DNA of 5,935 bases from Bacteroidota bacterium. GTDB lineage: Bacteria > Bacteroidota > Bacteroidia > Chitinophagales > Chitinophagaceae. The stretch lies in assembly GCA_023391895.1 (NCBI GenBank), contig JAEWAC010000138.1, forward strand, positions 1-5,935, in the 5' to 3' direction. The notes under the pieces are model-generated. The model was not told the DNA's origin. It saw nothing but the letters and a program-made list of their open reading frames with translations, and did not search any database. The position numbers and the translations under genes are program-made. The stretch's first letter is position 1, and each line of letters starts with the position of its first letter. Shown piece after piece: positions 1 to 4,896 of this stretch.

Positions 1-168
1 ATAAATCCGTTGAGGGTTATCGTTAGCAGGCGGGGCATAAGCCGCAAAGCTGGTTGTTGTTTGTAGGATTACGGTGTCCTGGTACGGGTGGGTGATGGAA
101 TCCTGCTGCGCAAAGCTTTTACCACCAATTGTCAGCATCAACCCATAAATAAAAAGACCTTTCTTCAT
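1..168 (-). CDS. Secreted protein, N-terminal fragment (signal peptide, function unknown)
   Basis: The minus strand opens with ATG at 168 and stays open for 56 codons to the window edge, so the rest of the gene is outside. Residues 1-20 form a typical Sec signal peptide: MKK, a hydrophobic core (GLFIYGLMLTIGG), then KSFA followed by QQD, so cleavage after Ala20 is likely. There is no lipobox Cys, so the product should be periplasmic, outer-membrane or secreted and not a lipoprotein. The visible mature part (QQDSITHPYQDTVILQ, then TTTSFAAYAPPANDN) is polar and not diagnostic; I do not recognise the family. The start is preceded by an A-rich stretch (AAAAAGTAATCT), as is usual in Bacteroidota. 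It is divergent from the oxygenase gene at 457. A hairpin with a T-run lies 40-70 bp upstream on the same strand. Confidence 0.72.
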   Translation of the reverse strand, partial: MKKGLFIYGLMLTIGGKSFAQQDSITHPYQDTVILQTTTSFAAYAPPANDNPQRIY

Positions 169-208
169 AGATTACTTTTTAACATCTTCAATTTCAAGTA
201 TGGGTAAT

Positions 209-236
209 AAAAAAAGTATGCCGCAAAGCAGGCGGC
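209..236 (-). terminator. Hairpin plus T7 run, terminator- or attenuator-like, in the leader of the secreted-protein gene
   Basis: Read on the minus strand, the arm GCCGC at 236-232 pairs with GCGGC at 224-220 across a 7-nt loop (an alternative first arm is 239-235). Four nucleotides later there is a run of seven T (215-209). This has the shape of an intrinsic terminator pointing toward the gene that starts at 168, only about 40 bp before its ATG. It could end a minus-strand transcript from the spacer or act as a leader attenuator. The stem is only 5 bp and a second arm is possible, so this may be accidental. Confidence 0.35.
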
Positions 237-340
237 GGCTAAAAAAAAACGAATGGTTAATTTGTTTTATATATTCTTGTGCAACGGGCGCCTGCTGCCG
301 GGTTGTTTAGGTTCAACACTCTACGGACGCCGCAGGTACC

Positions 341-360
341 ACTTTTTCAAAAACCCGTAT
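341..360 (+). repeat. Copy of dispersed 20-nt intergenic repeat
   Basis: ACTTTTTCAAAAACCCGTAT. It differs at two positions from the copy at 4807-4826 (minus). In the shared frame it reads F-F-K-N-P-Y. It lies 96 bp before the start of the oxygenase gene at 457, in the same orientation. See the findings for the whole set. Confidence 0.5.
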
Positions 361-456
361 CAGCGGTAAAGCCGGTATTTGATAAAACAGGAGAAAAGGC
401 ACCACTGACCGAGGCGTTGTTCTTCAATTTTTTTCTTTTTTCTGCGTTAGAGTTGT

Positions 457-1221
457 ATGGAATTTTTTGTGGAAAAAGAGTCGGTAGTTCGGCAGATATG
501 GGGAAAAGCAGATACTATACTTTTCATTTTTGCGGGTGCTTCGGCCGAGTTTGCCCTCAACAAAGCCGTGGACTGGTTGTATTTTACCGGGCGCCTTCCT
601 GCCGATCCCATTGGCCGCTTGTTTTCTACCGTTAGCTATGCCCGCGATATTATTTTTTCCTCCACCGAGTCGGCTCACCAGGCCATAGATAAAATAACCG
701 CCATTCATAAGGCCGTTGAAAAAGGCCGGCAGGCCGCCATACCCGATTGGGCCTACCGCGACGTTTTGTTTATGCTGATTCATTTTTCCATTGCCGCCTA
801 TGAGTTGCTGGAACGGAGAATGACTCCGGCGGAAAAAGAAGAAGTCTTCCAGGTGTTTTACCGGGTAGGGAGCCGTATGGATCTAAAAGATCTGCCTGAG
901 AGCTACCAGCAATGGTTGCCCATGCGGGCCGGTCATTTGGAGCAGAACCTGACCCATAGCCATTTTACCACCGACCTGTACCGGCAATACAAAAAGCACC
1001 TGGGATGGCTGCATTACAAACTGTTGCTGGAGGCGCAAATACTGGTGGTGCCGCCACGGGTGGCCCAATTGCTGCAACTCGGTAAAATATCGCTGCTGAC
1101 GCCGGTGGTGCCGCTCTACAAATGGAGCTGCACCATCAAGCTGGACCGCCTGGTAAAAGCCGTACTACTGCCCAGGGGTATCCGCTCCCAACTGCAGGAC
1201 CTGGAACGGGTACCTTCCTGA
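457..1221 (+). CDS. Oxygenase MpaB / DUF2236 family protein
   Basis: A 254-residue protein of the DUF2236 family, which includes fungal MpaB and bacterial rubber oxygenases (latex-clearing protein), where characterised members are b-type heme enzymes. Visible family landmarks are the N-terminal block around ADTILFIFAGASAEFAL (about 18-34), TGRLPADPIGRLFSTVSYAR (44-63), the first conserved His in TAIHKAVEKG (His84), the block IPDWAYRDVLFMLIHFS with the second His (His109), an Arg pair at 120-121, LTP/MTPAEKEEVFQVF (122-134), and DLPESYQQW (145-153). The two histidines are the probable heme-contacting residues by family analogy. Start: an in-frame TAG lies three codons before the ATG at 457, so this is the first usable ATG. 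No signal peptide or clear membrane helix is seen, so a cytoplasmic location is likely. It stands alone, with a 155-bp spacer before the next gene. The substrate cannot be predicted; family membership is firm, oxygenase activity is inferred. Confidence 0.88.
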   Translation: MEFFVEKESVVRQIWGKADTILFIFAGASAEFALNKAVDWLYFTGRLPADPIGRLFSTVSYARDIIFSSTESAHQAIDKITAIHKAVEKGRQAAIPDWAYRDVLFMLIHFSIAAYELLERRMTPAEKEEVFQVFYRVGSRMDLKDLPESYQQWLPMRAGHLEQNLTHSHFTTDLYRQYKKHLGWLHYKLLLEAQILVVPPRVAQLLQLGKISLLTPVVPLYKWSCTIKLDRLVKAVLLPRGIRSQLQDLERVPS

Positions 1222-1231
1222 TACTGAAAGC

Positions 1232-1285
1232 ATTTGACCCAATAGATCCACTTTCCCTTACAATTTTCTATATCAGGGGTCAAAT
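1232..1285. repeat. Perfect 9-bp inverted repeat with a 36-nt spacer
   Basis: ATTTGACCC at 1232-1240 is mirrored by GGGTCAAAT at 1277-1285. It begins 10 bp after the stop of the oxygenase gene and ends 91 bp before the DJ-1/PfpI start. The right arm is not followed by a T-run, so it is a poor intrinsic terminator on the plus strand. It could be a paired protein-binding site or a long-loop hairpin. Confidence 0.5.
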
Positions 1286-1316
1286 TAAAGGCCCAGTGGA
1301 ACGATTTTAGTGCCTG

Positions 1317-1344
1317 TTATCAACCAAACCTTTTGATAAAGGTT
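1317..1344. promoter_or_regulatory. Two overlapping, mutually exclusive inverted repeats before the DJ-1/PfpI gene
   Basis: TTATCAA (1317-1323) pairs with TTGATAA (1333-1339) across 9 nt. AACCTTT (1327-1333) pairs with AAAGGTT (1338-1344) across 4 nt. Both are perfect 7-bp pairings and both use bases 1333-1339, so only one can form at a time. The block ends 32 bp before the ATG at 1377, inside the probable promoter or 5' leader. I read it as a candidate operator or leader switch. No Bacteroidota -33/-7 promoter could be placed here with confidence. Confidence 0.4.
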
Positions 1345-1376
1345 ATTCATACAGGAACCACTAAAATAATACAACA

Positions 1377-2078
1377 ATGAATGTACTTTTTGTACTAACC
1401 TCACACGATCAACTGGGCAATACAGGGCATAAAACGGGCTTTTGGATAGAAGAGTTTGCGGCACCTTATTATGTGTTTTTTGATGCCGGTATTAATGTGA
1501 CCCTGGCTTCGCCCAAAGGTGGCCAGCCGCCGATTGATCCTAAAAGTGCAGCCCCGGAAAACCAGACGGAAGCTACCCGGCGGTTTGAGCAGGATGAGGC
1601 CTTGAAGGAAAAGTTGTCGCTGACCTTAAAGCTTTCTGATGTGTCGGCAGATGAGTACGATGCTATCTTTTTTCCCGGTGGTCACGGTCCGATGTGGGAT
1701 TTAAGTAAGGACCCCGATTCGATCCGGCTGGTAGAAACCTTTTACCGGAATGATAAGCCGGTGGCGGCTGTTTGTCACGGTCCGGCTGCACTGGTTAACG
1801 CCAAAAATGCGGAAGGAGCGCCACTGGTACAGGGTAAAAAAGTCACCGCCTTTACCAATACGGAAGAAGAAGCGGTGCAGCTGACCAAGGTGGTGCCTTT
1901 TTTGCTGGAGGATGAGCTGAAAAATAAAGGCGGCGTCTATTCTAAAAAAGCAGACTGGGCTTCTTACGTGGTGCGGGATGGCAACCTGGTAACCGGCCAA
2001 AACCCTGCTTCGTCCGAAGAAGCGGCCCGGGAGCTGTTAGCCATTTTACAGCAACAGGAAAAAGCGGTGGCTTCCTGA
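1377..2078 (+). CDS. DJ-1/PfpI family protein, Hsp31-like (type 1 glutamine amidotransferase-like fold)
   Basis: A 233-residue protein of the DJ-1/PfpI superfamily, Hsp31-like branch. Characterised relatives act as glutathione-independent methylglyoxalases, proposed protein deglycases or holding chaperones in carbonyl and oxidative stress. The active-site pattern is complete: the N-terminal acidic motif TGFWIEEF with Glu25/Glu26 (Glu26 by alignment with yeast Hsp31), FFPGGHGPMWDL (98-109), and the nucleophile elbow AAVCHGPAALV with Cys133 and His134. Further family blocks are VTAFTNTEEEAV (156-167) and the C-terminal DGNLVTGQNPASSEEAA (201-217). Length is normal for this branch. No signal peptide, so cytoplasmic. 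The ATG sits after the A-rich CTAAAATAATACAACA. Overlapping inverted repeats lie just upstream, and a strong hairpin starts 22 bp after the stop, so this is probably a single-gene transcription unit. Family certain; the precise activity is inferred. Confidence 0.93.
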   Translation: MNVLFVLTSHDQLGNTGHKTGFWIEEFAAPYYVFFDAGINVTLASPKGGQPPIDPKSAAPENQTEATRRFEQDEALKEKLSLTLKLSDVSADEYDAIFFPGGHGPMWDLSKDPDSIRLVETFYRNDKPVAAVCHGPAALVNAKNAEGAPLVQGKKVTAFTNTEEEAVQLTKVVPFLLEDELKNKGGVYSKKADWASYVVRDGNLVTGQNPASSEEAARELLAILQQQEKAVAS

Positions 2079-2092
2079 GCTGGCATTAGATA

Positions 2093-2112
2093 AGTTCTTC
2101 AAAACCCCATAT
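2093..2112 (+). repeat. Copy of dispersed 20-nt intergenic repeat, merged with the terminator hairpin
   Basis: AGTTCTTCAAAACCCCATAT, identical at 18 of 20 positions to the copy at 4807-4826 (minus). In the shared frame it reads F-F-K-T-P-Y. It starts 14 nt after the stop of the DJ-1/PfpI gene, in the same orientation, and its last 12 bases are the outer part of the left arm of the 2101-2150 hairpin. Confidence 0.5.
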
Positions 2113-2150
2113 GGTTGTGGTTGGGTGCAACAACAACCATATGGGGTTTT
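2101..2150 (+). terminator. Long stem-loop, likely intrinsic terminator of the DJ-1/PfpI gene
   Basis: The left arm (2101-2123, starting AAAACCCCATATGG) pairs with the right arm (2128-2150, ending CCATATGGGGTTTT) over 23 positions with a single G/A mismatch, leaving a GGTG loop. The stem is far longer than chance would give. It starts 22 bp after the DJ-1/PfpI stop. The A4/T4 flanks belong to the stem, so the structure could stop transcription from either side. Each arm also contains the palindrome CCATATGG. Confidence 0.75.
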
Positions 2151-2227
2151 ATTGTGGTTAGGGGTTGAGTCTTTGATGTGGAATGGTTATGGCACCAAAT
2201 TTTCGGGATAGAACAAAACATTGGATG

Positions 2228-2455
2228 ATGGATACAAAAGAAAACAGCAAAGACAGGGCGTACCAGGACCGGGAAGATACAACCCCTTCCAAACAAACCG
2301 AAAACATCAATGCCCGGAATAACAACACCAATACAGCAGATCCTACAGCTCAGGAGCCGGATGTAGAAAGGGCTAATAACGCTGGTATTGGCGACGCGGC
2401 CGTCAACGATCACAAGCTGACCGACTATACCTCCAACCATTCTGCTGATGCCTAA
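2228..2455 (+). CDS. Small hydrophilic, probably disordered hypothetical protein
   Basis: A 75-residue protein starting MDTKENSKDRAYQDREDTTP. It is rich in Asn, Asp, Lys, Thr and Glu, has no hydrophobic core, no Cys and no signal peptide, so it should be soluble and largely unstructured. The C-terminal part (PTAQEPDVERANNAGIGDAA, then VNDHKLTDYTSNHSADA) is the more motif-like half. I do not recognise a named family; the composition resembles small conserved hypotheticals and stress-type proteins of Chitinophagaceae. In-frame ATGs also occur at 2225, 2189 and 2183, the last giving 90 residues; I prefer 2225/2228 because the A-rich GATAGAACAAAACATTGG precedes it and the composition is uniform from there. 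It lies between the 2101-2150 hairpin and the flavoprotein gene, so it probably has its own promoter. A weak hairpin with a T-run follows (AACC/GGTT, 2454-2471). Confidence 0.6.
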   Translation: MDTKENSKDRAYQDREDTTPSKQTENINARNNNTNTADPTAQEPDVERANNAGIGDAAVNDHKLTDYTSNHSADA

Positions 2456-2471
2456 CCTTAGTGGTTTTTTT
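2454..2471 (+). terminator. Weak hairpin plus T7 run after the small hydrophilic gene
   Basis: AACC (2454-2457) can pair with GGTT (2463-2466) across a 5-nt loop, and the T-run continues to 2471. It overlaps the stop codon of the gene ending at 2455. The stem is only 4 bp, so this is suggestive at best, but the position is right for an intrinsic terminator. Confidence 0.3.
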
Positions 2472-2621
2472 AGTGACACAGGTGAGCTGGCCTGAGCCGG
2501 GTGCGGCCAAACCCACCGGTGGTGCCGGAACCTTGTAGTTTGGTAAGAGGAACCGGACAGGATGAAGCGGTTATACCTAGCACCATGTTTGCAGCAAAAG
2601 AGGGGTTGATAAACAAATGAT

Positions 2622-3548
2622 ATGGAGTTACAGGATGTGATTATTATTGGAGGCGGTCCGGCCGGGCTGAATGCGGCGGTGGTATTGGGGCGGTGCAGAA
2701 GAAAAGTGCTGCTGTTTGACACCGGCAAACAACGCAACCTTTCATCACATGGCATGCATAATTACCTGACAAGGGATGGTATACTGCCCGCGGATTTTCT
2801 CCGGGTCTCACATGAGGAAATCAAAAAGTATGGGGTGCGGTTTCTCTATAAAAAAGTGGTTCAGGCCCGCAAAAATGCCGACGACCTGTTTGTCGTACGT
2901 GATGAAGAAGGAACGGTGTACTATGCCAAAAAAATGCTGATTGCCACGGGCCTGGCCGATAACCTGCCCGAAATAGAAGGTTTTAAGGAAATGTACGGCC
3001 AGTCGGTTTTTCATTGCCCTTATTGCGACGGATGGGAGGTACGAGATAAAAAGCTGGGGGTGTATGCCCGCAACAAAAACGGATCGGAACTGGCCCTGGC
3101 CCTGAAAGGCTGGAGCGACGAAGTGACCTTGTATACCGATGGAAAAAACAAGGTGCAGCCCATGCAACGGGCACAGCTGGAAGCCAATGGCATTCCGGTA
3201 ATAAACCTGCGAGTCGCCCGCCTTGAAGGAAAGGACGGCCAACTAGAAAAAATTGTTTTTAAGGACGGAACGGCAGCGGACTGTGATGCCTTGTTTTTTG
3301 TAAACGGCTATACCCAGCAGTGCAACCTGGCAGAAACATTTGATTGCGAGGTGAGCAAAAAGGGAGTGGTCATTACCAATCGCTTCCAGCAGACCAATAC
3401 GCCCGGTTTGTATGTTGCCGGCGACGCCGATAAGGACATGCATTTTGTAGTGGTAGCCGCTGCGGAAGGCGCCAAGGCCGGTGTGATCATCAACAAAGAG
3501 TTGCAAAAAGAAATTACGGAGCAACACCTGCAGCCAGCCAGGGTATAG
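2622..3548 (+). CDS. Thioredoxin reductase-like FAD-dependent oxidoreductase with CPYC dithiol
   Basis: A 308-residue flavoprotein with the fold and length of bacterial thioredoxin reductases. The FAD dinucleotide motif is near the N-terminus (DVIIIGGGPAGLNAAV, Gly10-Gly15). The redox-active pair is HCPYCDGWE, Cys132 and Cys135, where classical TrxB has CATC. The C-terminal FAD block is TPGLYVAGDADKD (260-272). The region where TrxB carries the NADPH motif GGGDSA reads KLGVYARNKNGSELALA (144-160) and lacks it, and the following HRR-type motif is also absent. The CPYC-D-G-W-E pattern is shared with TrxR-like dithiol oxidases and related uncharacterised FAD enzymes, so it may not be an NADPH-dependent reductase. 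The ATG at 2622 is preceded by A-rich GATAAACAAATGAT; the ATG at 2617 is out of frame. No thioredoxin gene is adjacent. A terminator candidate follows at 3573. Cytoplasmic. Confidence 0.9.
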   Translation: MELQDVIIIGGGPAGLNAAVVLGRCRRKVLLFDTGKQRNLSSHGMHNYLTRDGILPADFLRVSHEEIKKYGVRFLYKKVVQARKNADDLFVVRDEEGTVYYAKKMLIATGLADNLPEIEGFKEMYGQSVFHCPYCDGWEVRDKKLGVYARNKNGSELALALKGWSDEVTLYTDGKNKVQPMQRAQLEANGIPVINLRVARLEGKDGQLEKIVFKDGTAADCDALFFVNGYTQQCNLAETFDCEVSKKGVVITNRFQQTNTPGLYVAGDADKDMHFVVVAAAEGAKAGVIINKELQKEITEQHLQPARV

Positions 3549-3572
3549 GTTTTTAAAAGAAAGATCTCTGAT

Positions 3573-3612
3573 GCGGCTGTGTGGCATGGGTTCTGCCCCC
3601 GCTTTTTATTTT
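3573..3612 (+). terminator. Candidate intrinsic terminator after the flavoprotein gene
   Basis: The outer arms GCGG (3573-3576) and CCGC (3599-3602) enclose an inner pairing GGCA (3583-3586) with TGCC (3594-3597), followed directly by TTTTTATTTT (3603-3612). It starts 24 bp after the stop. The stem is interrupted, so strength is uncertain, but base composition, T-tract and position fit. Confidence 0.5.
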
Positions 3613-3754
3613 CTGCACATAGTTTTTTGTATTCCTCTCCCGCTGCAGGCCGGTAGCCCTAAGCTGCTACTTTAACTTATCCCTTTCTTAATATTTGCTC
3701 TTTTTATTAGCTGTGGTACAGGCTTTGGACGTTTATAAAAAATAAGAACAAACA

Positions 3755-4273
3755 ATGAACGCAGTCAAAAGTGTTTTGATAAAATTTATGTTACTGCTGG
3801 CTCTTTTTGTATTGGGCAACCAGGCCTTACAGGCACAGGAATCAAACAAGGATAAGGAACAACAAAAAGCCGCAGCTGTCAAAAACATGGTCGATACCAA
3901 AAACTTTGTTTTTAAAGCCCAGTCGATGACACCCATGCGGGGCAGGAACCGGCAACTGACATCGGAATACGACTTAAAAATTTTTAACGATTCCCTAATC
4001 AGTTTCCTGCCTTATTTTGGTCGTGCCTATACCGCCCCTGTTAATCCTAGTGAAGGCGGTTTACAGTTTACTTCTACCGACTTTCAGTACCAGGCAACTG
4101 CCCGAAAAAAAGGTGGATGGGAGATTACCATTCAGCCCAAAGATCACAGAGACGTACGGCAGTTGTTGCTGAATGTTTTTGAAAGCGGCAACGCCACACT
4201 GCAGGTGATCAGCAACAACCGCGACCCGATTTTCTTTAATGGCTATGTAGCGGAACGTCCTCAGAAAATGTAA
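3755..4273 (+). CDS. DUF4251 domain-containing exported protein
   Basis: A 172-residue exported protein. Residues 1-27 are a signal peptide (MNAVKSVLIK, then the core FMLLLALFVL, then GNQALQAQ) with probable cleavage after ALQA. No lipobox Cys, so periplasmic or outer-membrane associated. The mature protein fits the Bacteroidota family DUF4251: a short charged linker (about 29-40), VDTKNFVFKAQSMTPMRGRN (46-65), YDLKIFNDSLISFLPYFGRA (72-91) with the diagnostic LPYFGRAYTAP, GGLQFTSTDFQYQATARKKG (101-120), WEITIQPKD (122-130), and a final strand pair including NATLQVISNNRDPIFFNGYV (146-165). The length is typical. The function of the family is unknown. The start is preceded by A-rich AAAAATAAGAACAAACA. 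Monocistronic: a 206-bp spacer with a terminator candidate lies before it and 262 bp after it. Confidence 0.88.
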   Translation: MNAVKSVLIKFMLLLALFVLGNQALQAQESNKDKEQQKAAAVKNMVDTKNFVFKAQSMTPMRGRNRQLTSEYDLKIFNDSLISFLPYFGRAYTAPVNPSEGGLQFTSTDFQYQATARKKGGWEITIQPKDHRDVRQLLLNVFESGNATLQVISNNRDPIFFNGYVAERPQKM

Positions 4274-4281
4274 GATCCGTC

Positions 4282-4297
4282 CCTGCGTATAAGCAGG
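4282..4297 (+). other. Small hairpin after the DUF4251 gene
   Basis: CCTGC (4282-4286) pairs with GCAGG (4293-4297) across GTATAA, 8 bp past the stop. There is no T-run directly after it, only the pyrimidine-rich AACTTTCTTCTT. It could be a weak transcript end or mean nothing. Confidence 0.25.
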
Positions 4298-4417
4298 TAA
4301 CCAACTTTCTTCTTGATGCATTCTAAAAAGTTCTGGCAATAAAAAGAGATTGGTCCAATATGCCACCTGAAGCCTGGTAATTTGTTGGAAAGGATAACCG
4401 CAAGCAGTACGCAGACC

Positions 4418-4436
4418 GTATGGATTTTTAAAAAGT
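4418..4436 (-). repeat. Copy of dispersed ~20-nt intergenic repeat (19-nt variant)
   Basis: On the minus strand it reads ACTTTTTAAAAATCCATAC. In the shared frame it gives L-F-K-N-P-Y, with AAT and TAC where other copies have AAC and TAT. It lies about 100 bp before the DUF3820 start, in the opposite orientation to that gene. Confidence 0.4.
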
Positions 4437-4480
4437 TCATATCGCTGCCTGTCTGTTTTGCGGTTCTTTTTTGCCAAAAG

Positions 4481-4513
4481 TTGCGGCTGATGCGTGTTAG
4501 TGATGTTATTTTG
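4481..4513 (+). promoter_or_regulatory. Weak Bacteroidota-type promoter candidate for the DUF3820 gene
   Basis: TTG at 4481-4483 and TTATTTTG at 4506-4513 resemble the Bacteroidota -33 TTG and -7 TAnnTTTG elements, with one mismatch in the -7 box and a 22-nt gap. The start codon follows 22 bp later at 4536. This is the only spacer where I could place such a pair at all, and the match is imperfect. Confidence 0.25.
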
Positions 4514-4535
4514 CAGGCTTATTCATTTATAATTT

Positions 4536-4766
4536 ATGACTGATTCCCTTCAGCCCGATCCTGAGTTTTTATTGCAACTGGTGAGAATAAAAATGCCCTT
4601 TGGCAAATACAAGGATCACTTACTTTGCGACCTGCCGGTATCTTACCTGGAGTGGTTTCACCGCAAGGGCTTTCCGAAAGGAAAACTGGGCATGCTGTTG
4701 CAAACCCTATACGAAATCAGGCTCAACGGGTTGGCCGATCTGTTGGAACCGCTGAAGAAAATGTAA
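4536..4766 (+). CDS. DUF3820 family protein
   Basis: A 76-residue protein of the DUF3820 family (Pfam clan entry once labelled putative quorum-sensing-regulated virulence factor). The signature is nearly complete: IKMPFGKYKDHLLCDLPVSY (18-37), LEWFHRKGFPKGKLGMLLQT (38-57), then LYEIRLNGLADLLEPLK (58-74). The length is normal for the stand-alone form. It is soluble and presumably cytoplasmic, with no signal peptide or membrane segment. Its biochemical role is unknown; the virulence-factor label comes from Pseudomonas work and should not be carried over. The ATG at 4536 follows the AT-rich CATTTATAATTT. It converges with the SDR gene across a 130-bp spacer without a clear terminator. Confidence 0.88.
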   Translation: MTDSLQPDPEFLLQLVRIKMPFGKYKDHLLCDLPVSYLEWFHRKGFPKGKLGMLLQTLYEIRLNGLADLLEPLKKM

Positions 4767-4806
4767 GCTGTTACAACAGGTGATGGTCTAAAAAGCTCCA
4801 ATGCGT

Positions 4807-4826
4807 ATATGGGTTTTTGAAGAAGT
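4807..4826 (-). repeat. Copy of dispersed 20-nt intergenic repeat (closest to consensus)
   Basis: On the minus strand it reads ACTTCTTCAAAAACCCATAT, giving F-F-K-N-P-Y in the shared frame. It lies in the convergent spacer, 70 nt after the stop of the SDR gene and in that gene's orientation. The same frame is open for 20 codons between stops and has no start codon. Confidence 0.5.
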
Positions 4827-4896
4827 TTTTTCAAATGCCTCTGTGCTTAATTGTTCTCAACGGTAATAGCACTCATCCTGCTGCGAGCGGCTGTTT

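Noticed and set aside
279..635. 118-codon plus-strand frame beginning with a GTG before the oxygenase gene
   Set aside because: It runs out of frame through the oxygenase gene, and the translation has no family-like pattern.
424..783. 119-codon minus-strand frame overlapping the oxygenase gene start
   Set aside because: It is antisense to a clear DUF2236 protein and has low-complexity ends; it is a shadow frame.
2099..2755. 218-codon minus-strand frame across 2099-2755
   Set aside because: It is antisense to the small hydrophilic gene and the flavoprotein start and crosses the hairpin; it is rich in Cys, His and Pro, as expected of a shadow frame.
3542..3561. Possible further repeat copy at the flavoprotein stop
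   Set aside because: It needs a substitution and an indel to align, loses the KNPY frame, and overlaps coding sequence; similarity is within chance for an AT-rich stretch.
4315..4334. Second CTTTTTAGA-type stretch near the 4418 repeat copy, similar to one at 4782-4800
   Set aside because: The two share only CTTTTTAGA plus a few bases, at different distances from the repeat; too weak to call a second module.
4061..4477. 138-codon minus-strand open frame overlapping the DUF4251 gene end and the following spacer
   Set aside because: More than half lies antisense to a well-supported gene, and the rest has no recognisable family. Only the ELFKNPY stretch is notable, and that is covered by the repeat finding.
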